From NCBI GenBank assembly GCA_910588905.1, contig CAJURZ010000011.1, forward strand, positions 1-63,464: a stretch of DNA of 63,464 nt, written 5' to 3'. Numbering within the stretch: the stretch's first letter is position 1; each line of letters begins with the position of its first letter. Position numbers and translations under genes: made by a program. This document shows positions 55,240 through 63,464 of this stretch, piece by piece. Below the pieces are notes generated by a model, which saw nothing but the letters and a program-made list of their open reading frames with translations, was not told the origin of the DNA and did no database searches. Source of the stretch: an uncultured Eggerthellaceae bacterium (GTDB lineage: Bacteria > Actinomycetota > Coriobacteriia > Coriobacteriales > Eggerthellaceae).

Positions 55240-57389
55240 GATAGCTTGTCCGTCCACTCGATAGGGCCGCCTGGTGCATAGGGTTCTATGCCTAGGCGCT
55301 CGAGCTCATCGTCGGGGAGCTCAGCATAATAGTGATCAGAACCCTCAAGCTGCTTGAGCACCGGCTTGACGGGAGAGACCTTGTCTGGGTGGCTTGAGCG
55401 AGGTGTGAAGCGGTCTCCCTCGGGGAAGTCCTTCGGGGAGGGGACGGAGCCGGGTACTTGATGGAGCCTGTCTCCACCGGCTTCGATCGACAGCACCGAC
55501 CCCAGAAGACCGCGCGTATATTCGTGGATGGTATTGGTGAGGATCTCTGTCACCGGACCCTGCTCAACCACTTGGCCTGCATACATGACCGTGATCGAGT
55601 TCGCTACCTCAGCTACGAGGGCGAGGTCATGGCTTACGAAGACCATAGCGAAGCCGAGCTCCTGCTGGAGCTTGTTCAGGAGGTCGACCACCTGCTTCTG
55701 CACGGTCACGTCAAGGGCGGTGGTTGGCTCATCTGCGATGATGACCTTCGGATCGCGGGTAAGCGCCATGGCGATGAGCACGCGTTGACGCTGTCCTCCA
55801 GAGAGCTCGTGGGGGTAAGAATCCAAGGTCCGCTTCGGATCAAGACCCACCAGTTCAAGCAACTCCTCGGCGCTGCGCGTACCGCCACGCTTGGTCAGCT
55901 GCTTCATCTGGGCTTTGATGAGCATGGAAGGATTCAAAGACGAGAGCGCGTCTTGGTAGATCATGGCGATCTCGCGGCCCCGTAGCTGATTCATCTCCCG
56001 TTCAGAGAGATCGAGCAGGTTCTTACCGTCATAGAGGATCTCACCGGAGATCTGGGCTTTGCGGTCCAGCAGCCCCATGATGGCAAGGGACGTGATGGAT
56101 TTCCCGCAGCCGGATTCACCCACGAGTCCCATGGTCTGATGGGGTCGTACGACGAAGTTCAGATGATCCACTACGTTGACGTCTCCGTGGCGCGGGAACT
56201 TGATGCAGAGGTCCTTGACTTCCAAGATGGGCTTCACGGATGTGTCCGTGGTGAAGCGGTCGGTGCGCTTCGCTTCTATCTCACGAAGGGATGCCAGGCG
56301 CTTTTCCAGCATCTCAGCCTGAGCGGCATAGGCCAGCTTCGGGTCTGCCACCATGCGGTCGGCCTCGCGGTTGCCCGCCAGCTTGTCGTCGCCTGCGGCT
56401 ACGGGTGCCTTCGCTGGGGCTGCCATGGCATCGGTGATGCCCTCAGAGAAGATGTTCAGGCAGAGCACCGTTATCATGATGGCCAGGCCCGGGAAGAGCG
56501 CTTGCCACCAGCGGCCTGCCAGCACGCCATCGCGGGCATCGGCCAAGATGTTGCCCCAGGTGGGTGTTGGTTCTGGGATGCCTGCGGAGATGAACGACAG
56601 GGATGCCTCGAAGACGATGGCGTCAGCCACCAACACGATGGTGAATACGAGCACGGGAGCGATGCAATTGCGGATCACGTGCTTGACCAGGATCCAGTTC
56701 GCCCGAGCGCCGGATACGATGACGGCGCGCACGTAATCCTGGTTGTATTCGCTCATCACGTTCGCGCGTACGATACGAGCGATCTGGGGTATATAGAGGA
56801 ACCCGATGGCGAAGATGAGCGAGGGCACGGAATTGCCGAACACGATGACGAAGGTGGCGGCCAAGGCGATGCCCGGGAAGGACATGATGATGTCCAAGAT
56901 ACGCATGATGAGGTTAGACAGCCATGAGCGCACGATGGCAGCCAGGGAACCGATGATGGAACCGAAGATAAGCGCGAATGCGGTGGCTCCAAGGCCTATG
57001 ACCAAAGAGTACCGGGCGCCGTACATCATGCGAGAGAGGACGTCGCGACCTTTGTCATCCGTACCGAAGGGGAATGTGCCATCTGGGGCTTGACGGGCTG
57101 TGAAGATCTCATAGGGGTTATGGGGTGCCAGGAAGTTGGCGAAGATGGCAACGAGCACGATGCACACGAGGATGATCAGGGATATGCGGGCGCCTATGGT
57201 CATGGATCTCCAGCGTCGGAAGCGCACTGTGCCTTCCAGCTTCTCTGTCGTCTTCTCGCGCAGCTTCGGGTCGGTGAAGCCGGGTTTCTTGGGGGTTGCG
57301 CCACCGCCACCGCTGGCCCCTTGGGCTAGCATCTCGTCGCGATTGGCATCGTCGATATGGGTTGTCATGAGATTGTCGTTTCCTGTCAT
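55236..57389 (-). CDS. Fused OppC-type permease and OppD-type ATPase
   Basis: 717 residues combining two normally separate subunits. Residues 1-65 are a cytoplasmic Gly/Pro-rich tail. Residues 66-310 are the permease with about six membrane helices and the EAA-like loop around DYVRAVIVSGARANWILVKHVI. Residues 320-385 form a linker. Residues 388-640 are the ATPase (GESGCGKSITSLAIMGL, ELSGGQRQRVLIAMALTRDP, IIADEPTTALDVTV). A C-terminal tail with oligopeptide-ATPase character follows to 717. No frameshift is visible; the fusion is continuous. It imports peptides or similar solutes with the adjacent genes. Confidence 0.92.
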   Translation of the reverse strand: MTGNDNLMTTHIDDANRDEMLAQGASGGGGATPKKPGFTDPKLREKTTEKLEGTVRFRRWRSMTIGARISLIILVCIVLVAIFANFLAPHNPYEIFTARQAPDGTFPFGTDDKGRDVLSRMMYGARYSLVIGLGATAFALIFGSIIGSLAAIVRSWLSNLIMRILDIIMSFPGIALAATFVIVFGNSVPSLIFAIGFLYIPQIARIVRANVMSEYNQDYVRAVIVSGARANWILVKHVIRNCIAPVLVFTIVLVADAIVFEASLSFISAGIPEPTPTWGNILADARDGVLAGRWWQALFPGLAIMITVLCLNIFSEGITDAMAAPAKAPVAAGDDKLAGNREADRMVADPKLAYAAQAEMLEKRLASLREIEAKRTDRFTTDTSVKPILEVKDLCIKFPRHGDVNVVDHLNFVVRPHQTMGLVGESGCGKSITSLAIMGLLDRKAQISGEILYDGKNLLDLSEREMNQLRGREIAMIYQDALSSLNPSMLIKAQMKQLTKRGGTRSAEELLELVGLDPKRTLDSYPHELSGGQRQRVLIAMALTRDPKVIIADEPTTALDVTVQKQVVDLLNKLQQELGFAMVFVSHDLALVAEVANSITVMYAGQVVEQGPVTEILTNTIHEYTRGLLGSVLSIEAGGDRLHQVPGSVPSPKDFPEGDRFTPRSSHPDKVSPVKPVLKQLEGSDHYYAELPDDELERLGIEPYAPGGPIEWTDKLS

Positions 57390-57391
57390 GG

Positions 57392-58339
57392 CTACACACT
57401 CCTGATCCGCGGATCAATGAGGATATAGAGCATGTCAACGATGATATTGATGATGATGAAGGCGACGGCTACCGTGAGCACGACGCCTTGTACCAGATAG
57501 ATGTAATTTGATTGAATGCCGGACACGATGGCCATGCCCATGCCAGGCAGATTGAAGATGACCTCGATGATGACGGCGCCACCGATGAGGTAGCCGATGC
57601 GTAGGCCGAGCACGGTCACCGGGGTGATGAGCGCGTTGCGAAGCACGTTGCGGGCCACGACGACGCTTTTCGGGATGCCTGCACCCAAAGCGGTGCGCAC
57701 ATAGTCCTTATCCAGTTCCTCCACCATGGAGGTGCGGACCACACGGGTGAGCTGACCAGCTACGGGTACGCCGAGAGAGATGGCAGGCAAGAGCATGCGC
57801 ATGAACCAACCGCCTGGGTCTACCATGAGATCAGGCAGCTTGCCTGATGCGGGGAGGATGCCTTGGAACGCCAAGATCAAGAGCACTGCCAGCCAGAAGG
57901 AAGGCGTTGCGATGCAGGCGATGGAGAAGATGCGGATGATCTGGTCAGGCCATCTATCTCTATAAAGAGCAGAGATGACACCGAGGATGACGGCTACCAC
58001 CACACCGAAGATGAGGCCGAGGAAAGTCAGCTGAAGCGTGATGGGGAGCGCTTCCATGACGCGGGTGGTCACGCTGGCGCGGGAAGCTCCGTAGGTGCCC
58101 AGGTCTCCCTGGAGCATACCCAACATGAAGTTGCCGTATTGAACGATGATGGGGTCATTCAGGCCGTTCTCTTCACGATAGGCTTGGGCTTGGGCCTCCG
58201 TGGCGTTCTCTCCAAGGACCGAATAGGCTGGGTCGATGGGAGAGAGCGACATGATGAAGAATACGAGAATAGTGACGCCTAGGATCATTACCGGTAGCCA
58301 TAGGATGCGGTTGCCGATGAGCCTCAACAGGTTATTCAC
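57392..58339 (-). CDS. Peptide ABC transporter permease, OppB/DppB type
   Basis: 315 residues with six membrane helices. GNRILWLPVMILGVTILVFFIMSLSPIDPA start, GDLGTYGASRASVTTRVMEALP and the coupling loop DYVRTALGAGIPKSVVVARNVLRNAL are typical. The start is GTG with GAGGAGGG upstream. The stop is 2 bp before the next start; AGGAG inside its end serves that gene. Confidence 0.93.
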   Translation of the reverse strand: MNNLLRLIGNRILWLPVMILGVTILVFFIMSLSPIDPAYSVLGENATEAQAQAYREENGLNDPIIVQYGNFMLGMLQGDLGTYGASRASVTTRVMEALPITLQLTFLGLIFGVVVAVILGVISALYRDRWPDQIIRIFSIACIATPSFWLAVLLILAFQGILPASGKLPDLMVDPGGWFMRMLLPAISLGVPVAGQLTRVVRTSMVEELDKDYVRTALGAGIPKSVVVARNVLRNALITPVTVLGLRIGYLIGGAVIIEVIFNLPGMGMAIVSGIQSNYIYLVQGVVLTVAVAFIIINIIVDMLYILIDPRIRSV

Positions 58340-58431
58340 ATTCCCTCCTCTCTCGACGCTTGCATTGAACTGCTACGCTGGTCTCAGTTTACCTCATAGA
58401 CCCTTTGAATGGTATAGCGGGAAAGGGAAAG

Positions 58432-58452
58432 GGCCTGCATGATGCAGGCCCT
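58432..58452 (-). terminator. Hairpin between the binding protein and permease genes
   Basis: On the transcribed (minus) strand: GGGCCTGCA, TCA, TGCAGGCCC, then TTTCCC. A perfect 9-bp stem just after the substrate-binding gene; it probably protects or partly ends that message so that the binding protein is made in excess. Confidence 0.65.
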
Positions 58453-58487
58453 TTCGTAAGCGACTTCGCTGTCAAGCAAAGGTGTTC

Positions 58488-60074
58488 TTACTGCAGCGGC
58501 GTGGTGCCCAGGAATACGAGGCCCGTGGTGGAGATGGGGGCGAAGTCTTCCAGCTTCTCAGCAGTGTAAGCGGTGCCGGTCTCACGATGGAAGAGCGGAT
58601 ACAGCGGCACGTTCTCGGCGATGAGGTCGAAGCACTGATTCCAGATCTCCTGCTGCTTTGCAGCGTCGGCCTCCTCGCGTGCGCTCTGGAGCAGCGTCTG
58701 GAGCTCAGCCCACTCAGGAGTGGTATTCCAGCAGGAGCGACCCTGGGTCCAAACGTTGTCACCATACCACCAGGTCATGAGGAGGTCGGGGTCATTGCCG
58801 AAGCAAGACGGATCACCTGGGGTGAGCATGACATCGTAGGGGAGAATCTCCTCAGACGGCGCAAGGGCTGCCCAGTCGATCTTCGTCTCATTGATGGTCA
58901 CTTCGATGCCTGCAGCAGCCAGGTCTTCCTTGATCTGGGCTGCCAAAGCGGAGACCCAGTTGTTGTTGACCATGAGCTCGCAGGTGATGGAGGACTGGTT
59001 GGCCTCAGCCAAGAGCGCCTTAGCCTTGTCCACGTCATGGGAATAGACAGTGGAAGCGCGATGGTAGTTGGAGTAGGCCTCAGGCAGGAAGGACGTTGCA
59101 GGCGCGGCATGGCCATCCATCTGATTGGCGATGAGCTTCTCGACGTCGATGGCGTAGTAGAACGCTTGACGGACGCGGACGTCGTCGAAAGGAGCCTTCT
59201 TCGTGTTGAACATGAGGAAGGGCAGGGCGAAGCCGGGAACGTATTCCACGGTAGCTCCGGAGGCGGCGATCTGGTCAGCGTTGGTGTCGGGCACGTTCTC
59301 GATGACCTGAACAGAGCCGTCGGTGATGGCTGTGGTACGGGAGGTAGCATCGAGCAGGACGTTCCAATCCATTTGCTCACAAGTGGCCGGGAGAGTGCCG
59401 TTGTAGTTCGGGTTCGGCTTGAAGGTGATGGTACCGCCGTCGTCACCGTTAATGGTGTCATACATCCAAGGACCGGTGCCGATGGGCATGGTCTTCAGCT
59501 GATCTTCGGTGGCAGCGGCCGGGAAGATCTTAACAACGGACAGGCGGCCCTTGAGGAGGGACGCGAAGGGATACTTCAGGGTGATGGTGACCGTCTTGTC
59601 ATCCTTGGGAGTTACAGATTCGATGAAGGAGAGGAAGGCACCATAGGTGTCATCGGCCATGTTGGCTTCGAAGGACTTCACAACATCAGCGGAGGTAACA
59701 TCCGTGCCATCAGAGAACTTTGCACCCTCGCGCAGACCCACTTCGTAAACGGTGTCTGATACCTGGACGGGCTCACCATCAGCCAGTGCGGTATAGGTGG
59801 TGTAATTGTGGAGGTCTAGATCATAGAGGCCCTCGAACACATGCCAGGTTGCGGCGAGCATCAGAGCGGAGCTGTTGCCGATGGGGTTGCAGTTCGTGGA
59901 TGAGTAGGCACAAGCTGCGAAGATGGACTCGGCCGGGGTGGAGTTGTCAGCTGCGGAGCTAGACGAGCTGGATGCTTCCTTAGAGCCGCACCCGCTTAGG
60001 GCGAGCGCCGCGACAGCACCTGTGGCTGCCGTCCCTGCCAGGAATCCTCGGCGAGTCAGTTTCGGTTGTTCCAT
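58488..60074 (-). CDS. ABC transporter substrate-binding lipoprotein (family 5)
   Basis: A 528-residue SBP_bac_5 protein for peptides or nickel-like solutes. The N-terminus LTRRGFLAG (residues 6-14) is a twin-arginine motif and ALSGC (25-29) is a lipobox, so it is a Tat-exported lipoprotein with mature Cys29, followed by a Ser-rich linker. Domain blocks such as WHVFEGLYDLDLHN, GLREGAKFSDGTDVTSADVVKSFE and FYYAIDVEKLIANQMDG are typical of the family. The ATG at 60074 has GGAGGG upstream; an in-frame TTG lies four codons before. It is first in the operon. The ligand is unknown. Confidence 0.93.
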   Translation of the reverse strand: MEQPKLTRRGFLAGTAATGAVAALALSGCGSKEASSSSSSAADNSTPAESIFAACAYSSTNCNPIGNSSALMLAATWHVFEGLYDLDLHNYTTYTALADGEPVQVSDTVYEVGLREGAKFSDGTDVTSADVVKSFEANMADDTYGAFLSFIESVTPKDDKTVTITLKYPFASLLKGRLSVVKIFPAAATEDQLKTMPIGTGPWMYDTINGDDGGTITFKPNPNYNGTLPATCEQMDWNVLLDATSRTTAITDGSVQVIENVPDTNADQIAASGATVEYVPGFALPFLMFNTKKAPFDDVRVRQAFYYAIDVEKLIANQMDGHAAPATSFLPEAYSNYHRASTVYSHDVDKAKALLAEANQSSITCELMVNNNWVSALAAQIKEDLAAAGIEVTINETKIDWAALAPSEEILPYDVMLTPGDPSCFGNDPDLLMTWWYGDNVWTQGRSCWNTTPEWAELQTLLQSAREEADAAKQQEIWNQCFDLIAENVPLYPLFHRETGTAYTAEKLEDFAPISTTGLVFLGTTPLQ

Positions 60075-60455
60075 AGTTCCCTCCAACTAAGGTCGGTGGG
60101 GCGCCAGCCCCTTTTAAAGCTCGCGCACGCGCGCGTGCTTTTTATACGGTTCGCTATTATGCGCGAAAACAGGATCAAAGGGAAGCGTTCGCGTCCTCAT
60201 CGTTGAAAACCCACGACCTCTCCCAAGCTACCGCTCACCGGAGGTGAAGGTGCAGGGTATCCCCCATTTACCTTCTGGGTTCATCCCGCTCGTCTGCTTG
60301 CGTCCTCTCAGGTGCGATGCTCATCGTTGCCATATTGTTATCATCTTCGCGTTCGCTTCTGGGCAGATGTTTGCCTATTCTGAGCGATCGATACCCCATG
60401 TTCCCTGTGAGCATGGTGGGCACGACCTTTTGAGAAGAGCAACGAGAGGAGAGGA
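60075..60455. other. Divergent regulatory region, transporter / por operons
   Basis: About 380 bp without a gene. On the minus strand, CATAATAG (about 60157-60150) and TATAAA (about 60142-60137) are possible -10 boxes of the binding-protein gene. Two GC-rich inverted repeats lie in its leader: GGGGC, GCCA, GCCCC with TTTT on the plus side (60098-60115), and the alternating palindrome GCACGCGCGCGTGC (60124-60137). On the plus side, TATCAT (about 60348) is a weak -10 for porC. No operator could be assigned. Confidence 0.5.
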
Positions 60456-61031
60456 ATGTCCAAGCTGACTGAGATCCGATGGCATGCCCGGGCTGGTCAG
60501 GGTGCTGTGACCGCCGCCAAGCTGGTGGCAGACGCGGCGCTTCTGCAAGGGGCCTATATCCAGGCCATGCCAGAGTACGGTCCCGAGCGCACGGGTGCGC
60601 CGCTGAAGGCCTACACCCGCGTGAGCGATTCCCCCATCGAGGTTCACAACACCATCGTGAACCCTGATATCGTCGTCGTGCTCGACGACACGCTGCTCGA
60701 CACCGTCGATGTGGCTGAAGGCATCCGCGAGGATGGGTGCATCATCTTGAACACCGAGATGGACGCTGCTACGGCGGTATCTGCGCTCCATGCGCCCGCT
60801 AGCGTGAAGGTGGCCATCGTAGATGCCTCCGGTATCGCCCTGGATACCATCAAGCGCGATATCCCGAACACGCCCATCGTGGGCGCTCTCTCCCAGGTGA
60901 CCGGTGTGGTACCGGTGGAGGCTGTGAAGGAGCGTCTGGTGGAGACGTTCGGCAAGAAGTTCTCTCAAGAGATGATCGATGCGAACCTGGCATCGGTGGA
61001 CAGAGCCTATGAGGAGGTGCATGTAGCATGA
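60456..61031 (+). CDS. porC: Pyruvate:ferredoxin oxidoreductase, gamma subunit
   Basis: 191 residues. EIRWHARAGQGAVTAAKLVADAALLQG start, YGPERTGAPLKAYTRVSD and ALSQVTGVVPVEAVKERL are typical. It forms part of the CoA-binding domain of the four-subunit enzyme that oxidises pyruvate to acetyl-CoA and reduced ferredoxin. GGAGAGGA precedes the ATG. Its end overlaps porD by 4 bp. Confidence 0.94.
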   Translation: MSKLTEIRWHARAGQGAVTAAKLVADAALLQGAYIQAMPEYGPERTGAPLKAYTRVSDSPIEVHNTIVNPDIVVVLDDTLLDTVDVAEGIREDGCIILNTEMDAATAVSALHAPASVKVAIVDASGIALDTIKRDIPNTPIVGALSQVTGVVPVEAVKERLVETFGKKFSQEMIDANLASVDRAYEEVHVA

Positions 61032-61345
61032 AGATGCCCGATCTCTCCACATTCGAGGATTGGAAGCCTGAGGACTTCCCGAAGGGCCTCATCTGCAATG
61101 CTGGCACATCCCGCGAATACATCACCGGCGGCTGGCGCTCCATGCGTCCCGTCTGGGATGCGGATAAGTGCACCAGCTGCATGATGTGTTGGGTGGTGTG
61201 TCCTGATTCCTCTATCCAGGTTCAGGATGGCACTATGACCGGCATCGATTATGACCACTGCAAGGGATGCGGCGTCTGCGTCCATGAGTGCCGCTTCGAC
61301 GCCCTGGACTTCATCCGCGAGGATGAAGCGGAAGGGGTGAGGTAG
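61028..61345 (+). CDS. porD: Pyruvate:ferredoxin oxidoreductase, delta subunit
   Basis: A 105-residue two-[4Fe-4S] ferredoxin. DKCTSCMMCWVVCPDSSI and DHCKGCGVCVHECRFDAL give both clusters. ITGGWRSMRPVWD before them is typical of PorD. It passes electrons from the thiamine site to the external ferredoxin. It overlaps porC by 4 bp; porA starts one base after its stop. Confidence 0.94.
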   Translation: MKMPDLSTFEDWKPEDFPKGLICNAGTSREYITGGWRSMRPVWDADKCTSCMMCWVVCPDSSIQVQDGTMTGIDYDHCKGCGVCVHECRFDALDFIREDEAEGVR

Positions 61346-62563
61346 ATGACCGCTTCGAAGCCGTTCTCCGCTACCGGCAATCAGATGATCGCCGAGGCAA
61401 TGCGCCAGGCGAACCCGGATGTCATGGCGGCGTACCCCATCACGCCCCAGACAACCATCGTCGAGAATTACGCGAAGTACGTGGCCAACGGTCTGGTCAC
61501 CACCGAATTCGTGACCGTTGAGTCCGAGCATTCAGCCATGTCCGCCTGTGTGGGCGCTTCTGCGGCCGGAGCTCGCGTTGCTACGGCCACGGCCAGCCAG
61601 GGATTGGCGCTCATGTGGGAGGAGCTGTTCATCGCCGCAGGCATGAGGCTCCCTATCGTCATGGCGAATGCCAATCGCGCCCTTTCGGCTCCTATCAACA
61701 TCCATGGGGACCACTCTGATGTCATGGGCGCCCGAGATACCGGCTGGATCATCTTCTTCGCCGAAACAGCTCAGGAGGCCTATGACAACACCGTCATCAG
61801 CTTCCCCATAGCGGAGGACAAGGACGTCCAACTGCCGGTGATGACCACGCTGGATGGCTTCATCACCAGCCACGCCATGGAGCGCTGCGTCATGGAGGAT
61901 GATGAGACCGTTGCCAAGTTCGTGGGCAGCTATGAACCGGTGAATGGTCTTTTGACCAGCACCGATCCTATCGGAGCGGGCATGTTCGCCAACGGGTCTT
62001 CCTACATGAAGTCTCGGGCGGTGCTGCGTCGCGCCTGCCAGGATTCGCTTTCCATCATAGAGAAGGTGGGCAACGCCTGGGCCGAGGAATGCGGCCGTCC
62101 CTTCCAGCTGGTGGACACCTGGGAGACCGAGGACGCGGATCTCATCGTGGTGGTCTTGGGATCCGCTGCGGGCAACATGCGCCATGTGGGCCGTGAGCTT
62201 CGGGCCGCGGGTAAGAAGGTGGGCGTCGTGCGTCCCCGGGTATACCGCCCATTCCCGGCCAAGCAGATCGCTTCGGCTTGCAAGGGTGCCAAGGCTATCG
62301 CCATCATGGACAGGGCGGATTCCATCGGCGGCCAGTTCGGACCTTTGGCGGTGGACGTCATGAGCGCACTCTACGCTGAAGGGGTCAACATCCCCATGCA
62401 CAACTATATCTACGGTCTAGGCGGCAATGACCTCACCAACGAAACGGTGATGAGCGTCTACGCCAACCTGGAGAAGCTGGCAAGCGGTGCGGCGCCAAGC
62501 GGTCAGCTGACCTATCTGGGCATGCAGGAAGCGGAAGGGGCTGAGAACGAATGGCTAGCATAA
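61346..62563 (+). CDS. porA: Pyruvate:ferredoxin oxidoreductase, alpha subunit
   Basis: 405 residues. GNQMIAEAMRQANPDVMAAYPITPQTTIVE (substrate domain), FVTVESEHSAMSACVGASAAGAR, NIHGDHSDVMGARDTGWI and the C-terminal RVYRPFPAKQI segment. These match PorA rather than 2-oxoglutarate or branched-chain enzymes, although exact specificity cannot be proven. It overlaps porB by 13 bp. Confidence 0.94.
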   Translation: MTASKPFSATGNQMIAEAMRQANPDVMAAYPITPQTTIVENYAKYVANGLVTTEFVTVESEHSAMSACVGASAAGARVATATASQGLALMWEELFIAAGMRLPIVMANANRALSAPINIHGDHSDVMGARDTGWIIFFAETAQEAYDNTVISFPIAEDKDVQLPVMTTLDGFITSHAMERCVMEDDETVAKFVGSYEPVNGLLTSTDPIGAGMFANGSSYMKSRAVLRRACQDSLSIIEKVGNAWAEECGRPFQLVDTWETEDADLIVVVLGSAAGNMRHVGRELRAAGKKVGVVRPRVYRPFPAKQIASACKGAKAIAIMDRADSIGGQFGPLAVDVMSALYAEGVNIPMHNYIYGLGGNDLTNETVMSVYANLEKLASGAAPSGQLTYLGMQEAEGAENEWLA

Positions 62564-63464
62564 AGGATCTTTCGAAGAGACCGGAGATGCTGGCTCCGGG
62601 CCATCGGCTTTGCGGTGGTTGCGGTGCTTCCATGGCCGTGCGTCAGGTGCTCATGGGGGTACCCGAGGACACCATGCCGGTGGTGGGTTGCGCCACCGGG
62701 TGCTTGGAGGTCTCTACCACCATCTACCCGTATGATTCCTGGAACGTACCCTTCATCCATAACGCCTTCGAGAACTCCGCGGCTACCGTCTCCGGTGTGG
62801 AGGCAGCCTTCAAGGGCATGCAGCGCGCAGGGAAGATCCCGGCGAACAAGAAGATGAAGTTCGTCGCCTTCGGTGGCGATGGCGGCACCTATGACATCGG
62901 CTTGCAGTCGCTTTCCGGTGCCATGGAGCGCGGTCATGACATGGTCTATGTCTGCTACGACAATGGCGCTTACATGAACACCGGCATCCAGCGCTCCTCA
63001 GCTACCCCGAAGGGGGCTTGGGCCACCACCGCTGAGGTGGGCAAGGTGGAACAGGGTAAGCCTCAGGTGCGCAAGGATCTGACCTCCATCATCGCTGCCC
63101 ATGGGGTTCCCTATGTGGGGCAATCCACTGTGGGCCATTGGAAGGATCTCGTGGCCAAGGCCGAGAAGGCCTTCGCAGTGGAGGGCCCGGCGTTCTTGAA
63201 CGTGCTGGCACCCTGCCCGCGCGGTTGGCGTGTCGCCTCTGATCAGACGGCCGAGATCTGCCGCTTGGCGGTGGATACGAAGTTCTGGCCCCTGTTCGAG
63301 GTCGAGGACGGTGTATGGAAGCTCACTCCCGTCAAGGAGAAGAAACTGAAGCCCTTGGAGGAGTTCTTGAAGCCCCAGGGCCGCTTCAAGCATCTGTTCA
63401 AGCCCGGCAATGAGCATATCATCGAAGAGATGAAGGCGGATGTCGAGGTTTATTGGGCCTATCT
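62551..63464 (+). CDS. porB: Pyruvate:ferredoxin oxidoreductase, beta subunit (3' end cut)
   Basis: The first 304 codons are present; the gene runs off the right edge. PGHRLCGGCGASMAVRQVL and GCATGCLEVSTTIYPYDSWNVPF hold cluster Cys and substrate residues. AFGGDGGTYDIGLQSLSGAMERGHDMVYVCYDNGAYMNTG is the thiamine-diphosphate/Mg motif. VLAPCPRGWR follows (the Cys-containing cluster segment). No frame disruption is seen up to the edge. Confidence 0.95.
   Translation, partial: MASIKDLSKRPEMLAPGHRLCGGCGASMAVRQVLMGVPEDTMPVVGCATGCLEVSTTIYPYDSWNVPFIHNAFENSAATVSGVEAAFKGMQRAGKIPANKKMKFVAFGGDGGTYDIGLQSLSGAMERGHDMVYVCYDNGAYMNTGIQRSSATPKGAWATTAEVGKVEQGKPQVRKDLTSIIAAHGVPYVGQSTVGHWKDLVAKAEKAFAVEGPAFLNVLAPCPRGWRVASDQTAEICRLAVDTKFWPLFEVEDGVWKLTPVKEKKLKPLEEFLKPQGRFKHLFKPGNEHIIEEMKADVEVYWAY

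Overview
The window is a high-GC (visibly around 58-60 percent), densely coded bacterial chromosome segment. It most resembles an anaerobic member of the Coriobacteriia (Actinomycetota). The supporting evidence is a four-subunit ferredoxin-dependent pyruvate oxidoreductase, an LL-diaminopimelate aminotransferase (DapL), a CBS-type manganese pyrophosphatase, a bacterial Elp3, a BspA-like surface protein with an LAATG-type wall anchor, and several genes whose -10 box lies about 7 bp from the start codon (leaderless mRNAs). The assignment is an inference from gene content, not from a search.

Layout. (1) 1-2230: an AT-richer accessory island with three orphan genes, two of them diverged tandem paralogues. 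A 55-bp direct repeat lies on both sides, and the 550-bp gap behind the genes is full of palindromes. (2) 2236-20650: housekeeping and accessory metabolism. This covers dapL with a PAP2 phosphatase, an uncharacterised radical SAM enzyme, a Trm9-like methyltransferase divergent from Elp3 on one symmetrical promoter, ThrH, an HdrD-like Fe-S protein, TatD, chorismate mutase plus DAHP synthase, PcrA helicase, CBS pyrophosphatase, an M20 peptidase, and a glutaredoxin/ATP-grasp pair. (3) 20700-25896: rpsL-rpsG-fusA-rpsJ-rplC-rplD-rplW, with no tuf gene, ending in a perfect intrinsic terminator. (4) 25900-40453: a roughly 15-kb block that splits the classical S10 operon between rplW and rplB. It holds a lipid kinase, an ABC exporter with a long coiled coil, an MFS exporter, a winged-helix regulator with a His/Cys-rich tail, a BspA-like adhesin behind a highly structured leader RNA, a PIN toxin/antitoxin pair, a trigger-factor-like chaperone and YgiQ. 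(5) 40465-50089: the ribosomal run restarts at rplB with its own promoter and continues to rpsE-rpmD-rplO-secY-adk, then a terminator. (6) 50105-60074: a polytopic GT-C-like membrane protein, nagB, and a divergent peptide ABC transporter operon (substrate-binding lipoprotein, permease, a fused permease-ATPase, ATPase, and a DHDPS-family aldolase). (7) 60456-end: porC-porD-porA-porB, the last gene cut by the window edge.

Most interesting items. The leader upstream of the BspA-like gene can form about 43 base pairs in 140 nt. It contains three nested helices, and the apical loop pairs with a downstream strand for 11 bp. That same downstream strand is also complementary to the Shine-Dalgarno sequence. 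The inferred transcription start coincides with the first helix. This looks like an undescribed riboswitch or RNA switch. Second is the Elp3/Trm9-like pair, which suggests a bacterial wobble-uridine cm5U to mcm5U pathway. Others are the split S10 operon, the repeat-flanked orphan cassette, a family of GATC-centred palindromes, and a trigger factor lacking its ribosome-docking signature.
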